In this document: in pieces, positions 54,170-64,000 of the stretch | How the letters are laid out: the number at the start of each line of letters is the position of its first letter | Position numbering within the stretch: position 1 is the stretch's first letter | Assembly: GCA_029378245.1 (NCBI GenBank) | Contig: JARKIF010000001.1 | Span: forward strand, 3,658,001 to 3,722,000 | Source of the DNA: Roridomyces roridus | Lineage: Eukaryota; Basidiomycota; Agaricomycetes; Agaricales; Mycenaceae | Reading direction: 5' to 3' | Length of the DNA: 64,000 nt | Notes under the pieces: model-generated | Databases searched by the model: none | The model's input: only the letters and a program-made list of their open reading frames with translations | What the model was told of the DNA's origin: nothing | Program-made: the position numbers and the translations under genes

Positions 54170-56338
54170 TTATACCAACTCCCATCCATCTCCCTTGTAC
54201 GACATACCCTCCCGATCCTCGCTCATAACCCGTGTATACTCTAAAATCAATCTAGAGAGCATCTCAGCAGTGACAAGAAGCGTAAAGAAAAACACCCACC
54301 GAAACCAATACGAAATCATATCCTCCTTCCTCCAAGCCTTCTGACTCCAAGCTCTCCCCGCACGCGCAATCTCACGAGCCAGCTCGTCATGCGCGCCAAC
54401 CGCGTTCAGACCGATACCACGAAAGAACAGCAGCGTGTCGTGCAGGTCTGATAGGTCGAGCTAGACAAAGAGGTGAGGAATACGAGTCCAAAAATGAGCA
54501 TCATCTCGCTCACCTGTACTGGAATGTAGTGGACCCAGGGTACAATTCGATCGCTGTACCTGCGGATAATTCAGTCGAATTCACAGCAAATTGGAACTAC
54601 GCACCATTCAGGATAAAGTGTAGTCTTGAAGACAAGAGAATTGGACGTAAGCAGACGCTTGAACCTGCCAGACCAGCCATTTCCGTCAATCTTGAAAAAG
54701 AAAATTCAATTTCTGTTCGAGAACTCAAAGAAGGTACTCACATCGATGACATACTTGTAATTCCCCGCCTCGCGTGTACTCTGGCTTTTTGTGAACGCGA
54801 GCCCGGCCATGAGCTTGCACAGCTTGGATTGCATCTGGGGGTTGCAATTCGAGTCAATCGTCCCAGCAAACGCAATATCCATAATCGCAGGAGTTAACCT
54901 AGCCTTCCGCACGTCCATCGGATACCCAACACGATCCGCCTTGGTGTTCACCGGCGGCAGAATCGAAACCAATCCCTCCACATCGTTGGCGAACTGTACA
55001 AATCGGACGCGGTGCGCTTTGCGGAACTTGATGCTTGGGGAGGCCGGAACCATCAGCCCCGTCCCAGTGGCACTCCCACGCCAAACGAGCCGCTCGTCAA
55101 TCTTCTCATGCCACTCGGGGTCGTTCGTTCTCGGCATGATGTCCTCCACCCAGAGATACATGTTGGGGATACGGATATTGTGGTGGACTGGCGAGGAGGA
55201 ATACGAAAACATGGGCACCATCTCGTGCTGCGGCTCCGGGCCTTGTCCCTTCCAGATGAACTGTGAGTGTTGCCAGAAATGCCGAGGGTGAAGACAGGGA
55301 TCCATAGCCAGTTTGTGATCGTAGATAAACGTCGGTCCTGCGGTCGTTTTGGGTGGGAGATCGCCTTCGACGTCGATAGAAGCATTCCAAGCCGGCGAGT
55401 TGGGGCCACAGGCAGACAGCCAGCCGGTCGAATTTCCTCTCGGTAGGTCCTCGCTTTTGATAACTGTAACATAATCAGACAGAGTCCAAAACACGGCAAC
55501 ATCCTGACCTCGTTTCTCCGCGGCGGCTTGGCGAGCGGCACGTTCCACATAGTAATCAGAGAGCTAATACGATGAGAAAGGTTGTCCACGAAGAAGAAAG
55601 AGCCTGTACTGACCTTACTCGCATGGTCAAGCGCTGACACGACGGCTCGAAATGGTGGAAGGAGATGTTCAATGTCGGCCAACAGGGCGACGGTGGTGTT
55701 CGCGTCTCTGAGAAAGTGAACACCCGGGCTGGTACCCAAGGATGTTTTGACAATGCCGATTTTTCCGCCGACTTTGCCGAGGGTGTACGATGGACTGGTT
55801 CCTTCGAGCTTCTCGCGTGTGGCCAGCAGACTCTTCGGTTCTATGCCCCAGAATGGTTCGAGATCGTGGTAAATTTGGTCGTATTCGTCGGGAAGCAGGA
55901 CATTATGCTCGCGAGCCCAGTTCCACCTTCAAATACAGTGAGATGAATGGGGCGGGGTGTGAAACCTGTCTCGACGCACCAGACATCGAATCCCTTCGGC
56001 GGGTCTCGCTTGTACCTCCGTCTATACTCCGTCACGGCTTCAGGGAGAGTCGTGCTGGCGCGTTCAAGCTTCTCTTTCCACGCGGCTTGTGCTCGGTCTA
56101 TGAGGTCGAAGATGGGGTGACTTCCGTCGGGGTTGTGCTCCAGCAGTCCGTCGGCTCTGTACGTGTGCTCTGCAAATTGTACTGGATCTGGGTCGATGAA
56201 CGCGTTTCGTGCTGGCAAGACCGCCGTCGGCTCGATGTCGTAGACCTTGATGGCGTGGATGGAGAGAACGACGACGAGGACGGCCGTGACGGTCAAGACG
56301 GCGAGCCATTGTACTCGGAAAGGAATCGCGGTCTTCAT
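54170..56338 (-). CDS. GT90/CAP10-type glycosyltransferase, type II membrane protein
   Basis: Start ATG 56338. A single N-terminal signal-anchor (WLAVLTVTAVLVVVLSI) gives type II Golgi topology. Then come YRRRYKRDPPKGFDVW / WNWAREHNVLLPDEYDQIYH and DLEPFWGIEP, the hallmark start of fungal CAP10 proteins. The large exon 55548-54737 holds HPRHFWQHSQFIWKGQ, MYLWVEDIMPRTNDPEWHEK, LVWRGSATG and NYKYVIDV. The catalytic-domain end IDGNGWSGRFKRLLTSNSLV, FKTTLYPEWYSDRIVPWVHY, PVQLDLSDLHDTLLFFRG follows over short exons. It ends with EYTRVMSEDREGM (stop 54170). The family transfers sugars such as xylose or glucose from UDP-sugars, and in fungi acts on capsule or cell-wall glycans. All conserved blocks are present. 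Confidence 0.9.
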
Positions 56339-56462
56339 TTGTCGTCCTTTAGAGTTGCTTTAGAGTATTTAACGCGTCCGGATTTGGTGCTTGTGAAGGA
56401 GGAGGAAGAGATCAACGCCACTCACGTGCCACGCGAGCAAAACTTTCCTTCCTCCCGCCCCC

Positions 56463-57598
56463 ATGGCGTCGACATCGACGTCGGGCGCCAGTGCTTCGAT
56501 CAGCTTTCACCACCCCGACATCCTAGCATTCCAACGAACTCTGACGGGTAGTCTCAAACTGCGAGCTGGCCTTCCCTGTGCCAAGCCCCCCAGCGAATAC
56601 TGCGAGTGCAATACAGGCGATGTCTTTTGGGACGTTACAGCTCCATACATCCTGTACGTCCGCCAACATGATGCTTGGCTTCCTTGGAATCCAGGAGCTT
56701 CGTTCGGGGCGCAGCTTCTTGCGGAGCACCCGTCGTTGCAAGACCGGTACCTATGGATAGGGACAACTGGCCCCGCATGGCGCTTCCGTGCAACCCTACA
56801 TAATCAGTCACCCCGGGTGGACACGAAGCAGTACCACGTTTTGGACGAGGTCAGGCAGGTGGAGTTGGAAGCGATTTTGGGTGCGGGGACGTCGGGGTCG
56901 TCATCGCTGTCATTGGACCTTCTCAGCAATCGTGCGCGTTACGAAGCCGAGGCTCGAAGACGACGCGAAAATGGAGTCGTCGTTCATGAACTTAGGACTT
57001 TGGTGAAACGGAAACGACTGTCGCAGGATACAACGTCGGGTCTGTCAAAGTTTTGTTTACCGCTGAGGCGCTGAAGAAAGACAGTATCGGCGAAGAAACC
57101 CCGTAGCAGTATCGTATCAAATGGCGTACCAGCGCTGGATGAAGAGCTAGATCATCTCAGACGAGACAACTCACGACTGGAGAAATCCCTTCAGAATGCT
57201 GAAAAGCAACGTGAGTTTTCTGAATGGACTCCACACATATATTCAACGTCTGCAGGAGATGAACTGAAGCTCGAGTACGACCGAGGTGAATCAGTTTTTC
57301 TATTCTTCTCGGTCAAAGTCCAACGACGGGGCCAGCTCAGGGCACAGCGGACGAACTACGAGCCTCCAGTTGAGTCTTTTACTCACAACCCGAGCGTATG
57401 TATATTCAACCAATTGAAGATTCGGACCTCCAGACGCGTCTGGCCGACAGTCAGTATGGTTTTATTTCCCATCTGCGCAGTTTCACTACATTTTCTACAG
57501 CGGAGCGTGCTTTGGTGCGACTAAAAGCGTGGAAGGCCGACGTGACAGGGATTGTGGATGCAATGGACATCCCAGGGTTGCGGGGAAAGCCGGAGTGA
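56463..57598 (+). CDS. coiled-coil protein, unrecognised
   Basis: Start ATG 56463 (MASTSTSGASASISFHHPDI), 125 bp from the divergent glycosyltransferase start, so they may share a promoter region. Exon 1 encodes a compact domain (GDVFWDVTAPYILYVRQHDA, RYLWIGTTGPAWRFRATLHN) followed by a charged helix (RARYEAEARRRRENGVVVHE). Short exons then give PALDEELDHLRRDNSRLEKS, a leucine-heptad coiled coil. The last exon, ERALVRLKAWKADVTGIVDA, ends at TGA 57596-57598. Exon joins between 57.05 and 57.45 kb are approximate. No family is recognised. Confidence 0.6.
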
Positions 57599-57806
57599 GA
57601 CTACTTATATTTCTTTGTATATCCATCCGATATTATACAAACTTGCGCCGACGATTAATCGTTGCGAAGATTGGGCGCGAGCGCTCCTTTCAAGCTCGAG
57701 GCTGACGCCATGGATTGCAGAAGAAAGTTGGAAGAAAGTTTGTTGCATGTGATCCGATCGGAGTTTCGGCCTTTCCATATGAGGCTGTCCCAATTAGCGG
57801 CTGTGC
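57599..57806. other. intergenic stretch
   Basis: Short gap between two plus-strand genes. No feature is supported. Confidence 0.4.
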
Positions 57807-58886
57807 TTGGGCTGTGCTGAAAATGAATGGGTTCCCTCGTTACTTCCACCGTCGACCAGTCGCAGCAAGAACAGGACACGGAAGACATTGTGTATTCACC
57901 TCTCTACAACGAACGTTTCCACAGTGAGTCCACCGCCGATCCCTCGGCACCAGCTTTCGCACCGATTATCCGAAGCCATCATCGACGACGCCGAATCGAC
58001 CCATCCCAAACTTCTCTATGTCGAGGATCGACAACGTCTAAGCGTCTTCAAGGCATTTGGAAGTTAGCCCTTTCCACCGCCTCCTGGATAGCTTAGCTCA
58101 TTGAGGCTCGTAGATGACGCACAGAAGCTGTTCGTATGCCTTCTCATGCGGAAGGATCTCAAATGGCATCGGATGGGACGTATGGAAGACCTTGGGCGTC
58201 GTCTCGGTTTGGACTACGATCGACTCATGACCGTCGTTGCGGAGCTATGCGCTACACCCTCGCAGCTAGTTGGTACGTCTGCCAGCAGCATGCATGGCAC
58301 TTGATTTCACCTGATTCCGTCCAGACACGCCGTCTCTTGCTCAGGACGACTCGCACATCACGGTCGACGAAGCTTTGGATTGTCTGAGAGTGGACGAGCT
58401 GCAAGATTTATCGGGCGGCTCAAGGAATATGAGAAAGGTCTGGGTCATCCATGTCCCATTCTCCTCCCTGATGAGCTTCAGGATGCGTTGATGACGCTGC
58501 TGAAGCAAAACGACAACGCGCTGGAAATCTGCCGTGAAAGACTCGTTAAATGCGTCAAGATCACGGAGCCAGCGGGCAAACTCTTCCGGCGGTTGGTCCT
58601 AATCTATTATAGCTGGTGCGCCCCACTTGCCTCTCTACTTCACCCGCCCACAAATGATCGCCTTCTAGCCACCGCGAGCTCCGCACCGCTCTCGAGCCTG
58701 GTCCAGAGTTTGACATCTTTGAGGGGATGGGGAAACGCTTCAAGGCATTCACTCCCAATGTGCACCATTTCTTCGACGACCGCTCAGCGCTCGTAAATCT
58801 AGAGCTCAAAATCTTCCCTGCCACCACCTCGCTTGGCACCCGACCCAAGGGCGCTCTGATCGACAACTACATGCTGATATTCGATG
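57807..58886 (+). CDS. FAN1-like DNA-repair protein, nuclease part not seen
   Basis: In order, over short introns: LSHRLSEAIIDDAESTHPKL, VEDRQRLSVFKAFG, then NDAQKLFVCLLMRKDLKWHR with a conserved RKxxxWHR, DLGRRLGLDYDRLMTVVAEL, an SAP-like segment (LRVDELQDL...KDALMTLLKQ), ITEPAGKLFRRLVLIYY, and MGKRFKAFTPNVHHFFDDRS. This order matches the N-terminal half of Fanconi-associated nuclease 1. FAN1 cleaves branched DNA at crosslinks with a C-terminal VRR-NUC domain, and neither its EVKGP-type motif nor the preceding TPR block was found before 60 kb. The N-terminal start is unclear: two frames compete at 57.8-57.95 kb. Either the gene is truncated or it has diverged. Confidence 0.52.
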
Positions 58887-58945
58887 GTGCGCGATATCGT
58901 CTAACTTACAGCCACATGCTTATCCGCGTCCCACAGAAATATTGA

Positions 58946-59531
58946 GTACAGGTACAATGGACCCACCATACATCGGCGATACTTGGGCAACCCTCAGCGG
59001 TGCGTCTCCGTTCTACTCATCAAATTATGTTCTCAACAATCGCTTCAGTGGCTTCGCGACACGTCTTGTCGGCACTGGTCTTGCAGAGAGCTACGGAGAA
59101 GGGAGAACTGCGGAAGCTTGCATGCCTTGGAACTTTCGACCTCGCCAACGACACGAAGCGGGTCATCGAAGAACTCTGCAAGGAGCCGCAGCCATTGTGC
59201 CTCGATGAACGGAGCCAGGACTTTGCGGTGGTGCTTGATCGGCTCAAGATCAAGGATATCATGACCATCGCGATGAAGCATGGCGCTCCGGTGAGCTCAC
59301 TTTTCCTTCAACTTCGCCGGTGAGTGCTGAGTGCGGTGTAGCTCCCCAAACGGTGCATCAAATCCGACTTTCCCAAGATCTTCGACAAGGAGTTCCGGAA
59401 GTCACCTGCGTTGAGGGACGTCGTCATGCAGGACGTCGTAGCCCAGCTGGACGTCAAGAAACGCGTTTTGGAAGTAGACACCCTGATTCGTGCGCGGATG
59501 GAGGTTTGTCTGACGGAATACTTCAGAAGGT
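58946..59531 (+). CDS. unrecognised exons downstream of the FAN1-like gene
   Basis: One frame reads ILSTGTMDPPYIGDTWATLS, then across a GTGCGT intron VASRHVLSALVLQRATEKGE, LACLGTFDLANDTKRVIEEL, and after a further intron near 59,290-59,339 LPKRCIKSDFPKIFDKEFRK to CLTEYFRR. The sequence is clearly coding and mostly helical. It may be the 3' part of the preceding gene, with a phase mismatch at about 58,888, or a separate one. No family is recognised. Confidence 0.45.
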
Positions 59532-59810
59532 GTGTTCTTCGATTGCAGGGCCGAGACTCAGACTGACTGGGCACCCAGTCATCGTCTTCCGCCGCCGCAT
59601 ATTGCCACAAGTCCCTATAATACGATACGCGCGCGGTTTGATTGAGTGGTTGGGTACAGGGACCTGGTTATCCTGTCGTCATAGCTGTTGTTTGCTTGCT
59701 TTTTTGTATCTTTCTTGTATCTACCACTGGTGTATGAATCATTTGTTGTATGTACTCCATTTCCGAACATCTGAGGCCCCGAATCTTGGGAGCACGAAAT
59801 CACCGCTCCT

Positions 59811-60731
59811 TCACGCCCCCTTCCTAGCACTCCGCCGCACCTGCCTGATCGGCAACCTATCCTGCACCTGCTTCCACCTCCTCGTCTGAACGAGCGCCTT
59901 GATGTGTTCCAAGCACGGGAAATGACTGGACAAGAACCGCGCGACTGCGGCGCTAGAATGCGCAGCGATCTCGGAAAACCCCACGTCGAGCTCGGCGATT
60001 CCGAATTGTCTGGTAGGGGCCTGGGCCTCCTCCTCCGGAACGCTGGAGGCATCAAAGGTAATCACCAGCTTCTCGAGGTACGGACAATACTTCGCGAGCG
60101 CACGCAGACCTCCCAGCGTATTCTTTGGCTTAACCCGCTGATCGTCCGTCACGAGGGAGAATTCCTCCAACTGCGCCCCCAATGCGCGTGCGAGGTCCAA
60201 AACCACGCCATCGTCGAGGTCATATCCAATGGGTACGCGGAGAAGGACGATCCGCAGGTTGGGGAAGGAGGTGAAGAGGAGTCGGAGGTAGGTGCTTGGG
60301 TAGATGAAGGCGTGTGCCCGGCTGGCAATGCCAGGCGCCTGGGAGAAAATGTCCAACTTGAATTCGTCTAAACATCCTGTGTCGATGTGGGTTGCCAGAG
60401 TGCGATAGCACTCTTCTATGTGGTCTTTTGGCACTTGGTCCAGGAACGTCAGGCAGAGGGTTTCGAGGGGTGGTTGATTCCATGTTTGGACGAAGGAGAT
60501 GAATGACAGGATGTCTCCGCGTTCGATTTCAAGAAGACATTCGACGAGGGCGGGGAACATCTTTTTGCCCTTGGCGAATGACATCCCCGCAGGCAACTTG
60601 GTGTGGAGCTTTTCCAGCGTCGAACGACGCCCCAAATGCACCAAAGTGGATTTGTCGATCTCATTAGAGACGTAGGCACGGTTCATTGTGGTCGAGAAGG
60701 ACAAGTGTTGAATCAACATGGCCACGTGCAC
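59811..60731 (-). CDS. F-box/LRR-type protein, C-terminal part only
   Basis: A single open frame of 306 codons with leucine-rich repeat character: IDKSTLVHLGRRSTLEKLHT, PLETLCLTFLDQVPKDHIEE, STYLRLLFTSFPNLRIVLLR, YDLDDGVVLDLARALGAQLE, GLRALAKYCPYLEKLVITFD. This is the C-terminal pattern of basidiomycete F-box proteins (DLDD then GLRALAxxCPxL). The N-terminal F-box expected about 100-200 residues earlier is missing, because the next gene ends only about 70 bp upstream. It is either a truncated copy or a short protein that cannot bind Skp1 by the usual motif. Confidence 0.62.
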   Translation of the reverse strand: MHVAMLIQHLSFSTTMNRAYVSNEIDKSTLVHLGRRSTLEKLHTKLPAGMSFAKGKKMFPALVECLLEIERGDILSFISFVQTWNQPPLETLCLTFLDQVPKDHIEECYRTLATHIDTGCLDEFKLDIFSQAPGIASRAHAFIYPSTYLRLLFTSFPNLRIVLLRVPIGYDLDDGVVLDLARALGAQLEEFSLVTDDQRVKPKNTLGGLRALAKYCPYLEKLVITFDASSVPEEEAQAPTRQFGIAELDVGFSEIAAHSSAAVARFLSSHFPCLEHIKALVQTRRWKQVQDRLPIRQVRRSARKGA

Positions 60732-60802
60732 TTCGGAATCATCACAACCGAGATTTTTTCATTCAACAATTCAACAGCGTTACTTTTCAAGCAATTACGT
60801 AG

Positions 60803-62926
60803 CTACTGGCCGGTAAGATTGCCCACACTATTCCAGAATCTGCAAAGGAATTAGAGTCTATCCAGGCGAAAGGAGAACAAGACGCACTGGCATCGCTCCA
60901 ACAACGCCGCACTAGTCCCAAATGGCTGTACAACAGGCAGCCCCGGGGTCGCATTGGTCTTATTGAACAGCATCTCCGTATTTCCAAGGACATATTCATT
61001 CCAACTGGGCGTAATCGTGTTAGAGACTTTATCGTTCGGATCGAGGTTGATGATGAACGAAGTAAACGACTGTGCAAAGGCGTTGATGAAATCCGTGTTG
61101 TTGAACGGCGGGGCGACGCCTCCGGGGAAGTAGTACGCGACGTCGTTTCCGTGTAAGCCCGGTGGGATGGCGAACTCGCCCTTGAAGGATTTGCCGGGGA
61201 AGGCGTGGAGCATGTAATACGTCGGACAGATGAAGATCGCTTGAGATGGAGATGAGAGAGGTCCCTGCAAGGAGTGCAAAGCTGAACTTACATTCGCCTT
61301 GAATCGCGTCGGCTTGGAAGAGATCCGTTCCCAAACCACCGTACAGAGTGGCAACCGTGTCCGCTTGCGTTGAGGTAAACTTGGGGAAAAGCTCGAGCGA
61401 ATACGGCCCTGCTTCTACATCGACTTTCTGGTTCACGAATACCGTTCCCTCGAATGTATTTGTCACAGATAACAAAGCTTCCTGGAGGAACATCAGCGCT
61501 TGAAGCAAAATGATTGGATATAACAACGCACGCCGTTGACTTTTCCTTCAAGGAAAGACAGGGTGGGCCGTTGGGTGATGAACTCGCCGTCGATGACCGG
61601 AACGGTCGAAAAGGTGCCAAAGAAGCCTCCAAGGTTGATGTTGTTGTTGACTGTCCCCAGTAGACTCCCGTCGGCCGCACGAAGGCAAGTCAAAGCATCC
61701 GATGCCGACGTGCAGCTAGTCAAGTACGTATTAAGTATCATAATTGACCCCCACAACGGAACACACAACTCACTTTACTCCCGAGACGACTTCGCTGAAT
61801 ATGAACTGCGATGAAAGTCAACCAACGAAACGCCACGAGTCGAAGAACATTACTTCAGAAATCGGGTCATCGAACGGGTACTGAGATGGCAGGAAAGTCG
61901 AACTGGTGATTGCACCTCTGAACAGCTGGGGCTCGGTTTTTCCACCGTTGGCGACAACGTGCTGAAGGACAGAGCCGGCACCGGCAGATTCGCCCCAGAT
62001 GGTGACTTTTGAAGGGTCTCCTCCGAATTTGGTGATCTACCAGGGCTAAGTAACGTTGAAGAGGGAAGGAACTTCAGAGCAGCGTACGTGTTGGTTAACC
62101 CAGCGCAGAGCAAAGTCCTGGTCGACTGGATGCCGATGAGTACCTCTATAGCGAAAGACTGGTCAAGGGCGTACGCAGGCCGGCATTCAATGCTCCGTCG
62201 TTCTTGAGCGCGGAACCAGCGAGGAATCCTAGAAAAATTGTGAGGGGATGCTGAAGATTAGGACGGTATTGCTCACCGAATATACCCAACCGATATTGTA
62301 TCGTCACCACCACCACGTTGTGGTTGCTCTGTTTGATAATGTCCTCCCCGTTGGCAGAGCTTGCCTGGCCGGCGATGTATCTGCAAGGGGCTTCAGAGTC
62401 GACCAAGCCAAGGGAACAGGACACACCCTCCACCGTGAATCCATACGAGGGTCGGAAGATCCTTCAATGGTGTGCCTGCTGCGTCGCTCGGATAGTACAC
62501 GCTGAGGAAGGCGGTCAAGCTTGGGAGGGGATTAAACGGAGTAAGGACGAACTTGACGAAAAGACAGTCTTCACTGGGAGAAACTTGAACAGCACGCGAG
62601 TCCAACGGATTGGTGGTGGAGGCACCCGTTGAGGCCTGCATGCATTCGTTGGGAGCCACAGTGGCTTGCTGCACACCGGCAACATCCACAGGCGGCTGCG
62701 GCGCTCTGAAGCGCAAATCACCTGCAATTCGGTCAAATCACCCCACAAGTTACAATGAAATGAAAACCGCACCGAGAGGAGCAGCGGCGTACCGGATACC
62801 CAAAAGAATTGTGGTATTGGTAGCGGTGTCGACGGTCCCTTGGTACTGAGCGTATCCCAGGTCGATGACCGGGGAGCTTTGCGCCAGCGCGAATGGAAGA
62901 GCTAAGAGAAGGCCGAGGGGGAACAT
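60803..62926 (-). CDS. secreted type-B carboxylesterase/lipase
   Basis: Start ATG 62926 with signal peptide MFPLGLLLALPFALAQ. The alpha/beta-hydrolase runs over about ten exons: LGIRYAAAPLG, DLRFRAPQPP, SEDCLF, oxyanion loop LVWIHGGG joined to YIAGQASSANGEDI, VVVVTIQYRLGIFGFLAG, LRWVNQHITKFGGDPSK, nucleophile elbow TIWGESAGAGSV, and GLHGNDVAYYF, which contains the likely catalytic His. The last short exon gives FWNSVGNLTGQ with the stop at 60803. The length and motif order fit fungal carboxylesterases (COesterase family), which cleave esters outside the cell. The catalytic set appears intact. A longer upstream frame to 63,034 exists, but the signal peptide argues for 62926. Confidence 0.88.
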
Positions 62927-64000
62927 TTCGAGGAATTCGAAGAGGAGCGTTGCGAAGACATGTTTATAAAGAGCTGTTGCACTCCCAGGGAAATTCTCTG
63001 GCGTCATATGATACGAGAAACATGCGTCGGACAAGAGTCACGAGGCGTCGCTGCGGACCGTCACGGGGCGTACCCCAGCATTGTTGATTGGATTCAGAAG
63101 AGAACATCCTGTATAGCTCTGCAGAATGAGGACGGGCACGGCAGTGTGACTCAGTGATTGGACCGTGGTGGGATGGTTTGTCGGGTTGGTAGTTTGCATT
63201 TTCATGGAACGCGACGGCCGCCTGCTCCGTTCGAATTCGGGACCAATTCTGGATCTTCCTGAGCCTCCTCAAGAGCGCCTTGCCGAGCTGGCCGCCGGGT
63301 CCCGGGAAGTGGCGCGAAGAGAACGGTCGCAGGTTCGCAGCATAGCATCAGATTGCAGTCTCGCCGCTGGTAAGGTCGGCCAAGGCACGAGAACTGGAGA
63401 CAGCAATGTCACATGGTGGTGGAAAGCAAAGACGGAACCGTCACGGAAGTGATGGATTATCAATCACCACGGCACTTTTCTTCCCTCCTTCCAAGTCTCG
63501 CGGGATCTCCGCGCCAAAGTCTGCCAGAGGGAGTCGGACCGGAATGCATTGATGAGGGATCACGTCGATACTAAGATAGGTACGGCCGCCGGCACCTTTT
63601 CTCGAATCTCCCCATATCCATGTCTTCTTTCGCGGAATCTCCGCGGCAAAGTCTGCGGCATCAAGTAGTTGGGTCTCTTTAATACTTATCTGTGCCCTGC
63701 GCAGACGTCGTTGGTTTGGAGATGTGGCGCATTCCGCCATTGATTATGTAAGCTGCCAGCTCTTTCTTCGAGCTTTTGTCAAAGCTGATGGATGAATTGC
63801 AAGAACTTCGATGGCTTATTCGATCTGCTAGATCACAGACTGCAGCGCCCATGTCTGGTGGGTCTCTCCATTTGACGTGTTTCTCTCTCCGTTCCTTACC
63901 GTCATACTTAGCGTCCCATATCCTGGAGCACCTAAACCCGATACTGAGTAGACCCAGCGGCTTGAACATCGTGATCTCTGCTATCCAAAAAATCCTTGGC
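62927..64000. other. intergenic stretch with a short direct repeat
   Basis: No gene is supported. Two similar segments at about 63,489-63,525 and 63,620-63,655 (both with tctcgcgg/ttcgcgg, atctccgcg and caaagtctgc) give the minus-strand peptides ADFGAEIPR and ADFAAEIPR. They may be a repeated regulatory or coding module of a gene that continues outside the window. Confidence 0.35.

Overview
The window looks like nuclear DNA of a filamentous basidiomycete, most likely an Agaricomycete. Genes are split by many short introns (about 45-60 bp, GT...AG), and no rRNA, tRNA or CRISPR array was seen. The protein families are typical of mushrooms: Ser/Thr-rich single-pass membrane proteins, a DUF6534 seven-helix protein, a GT90/CAP10 glycosyltransferase, F-box/LRR fragments, a CYP64-like P450, a type-B carboxylesterase and an NB-ARC/TPR NLR. 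Gene models were built by eye from splice signals and reading frames, so exon edges of unrecognised genes are approximate.

Left arm (1-22.9 kb): mostly unrecognised multi-exon genes on the minus strand. Three of them (about 3.1-4.6, 5.5-6.8 and 9.6-11.5 kb) share a helical motif and look like a diverged paralogous cluster. They are followed by a Cys-motif protein (12.0-14.2 kb), a small charged protein (14.4-15.3 kb), a signal-peptide/Ser-Thr-rich/TM protein with a PPxY tail (16.6-18.4 kb), a poorly resolved stretch with a diverged tandem duplication (19.6-20.3 kb), and a complete zinc alcohol dehydrogenase (21.3-22.9 kb).

Accessory core (23.6-45 kb): a STAND/NLR gene (short Gly-rich N terminus, NB-ARC, nine 42-residue TPR units, long unrecognised C-terminal domain) spans 23.7-31.0 kb. 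It is broken by a 2.2 kb TIR transposon flanked by a 12 bp direct repeat, and it also carries a probable frameshift. Next comes a nested transposon stack: a Ty3/gypsy-like gag (34.0-35.3 kb); a 2.8 kb element with about 630 bp terminal inverted repeats inserted just downstream of it (35,469-44,915); a 6.6 kb LTR element with two apparently identical 655 bp LTRs and a 5 bp target duplication inserted in the left TIR (35,596-42,230); and, inside the gag of that LTR element, a further 1.46 kb insertion (37,242-38,706).

Right arm (46-64 kb): more ordinary genes, several of them damaged. These are a truncated F-box gene, a P450 with two in-frame stops, an unrecognised gene, DUF6534, a second PPxY-tailed membrane protein, GT90, a coiled-coil protein, a FAN1-like gene with no visible nuclease domain, an F-box/LRR C-terminal fragment and a secreted carboxylesterase. 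Nothing suggests an operon or a classical biosynthetic cluster. The unifying theme is an intact housekeeping and secretory background around an NLR/transposon island that is decaying and expanding.
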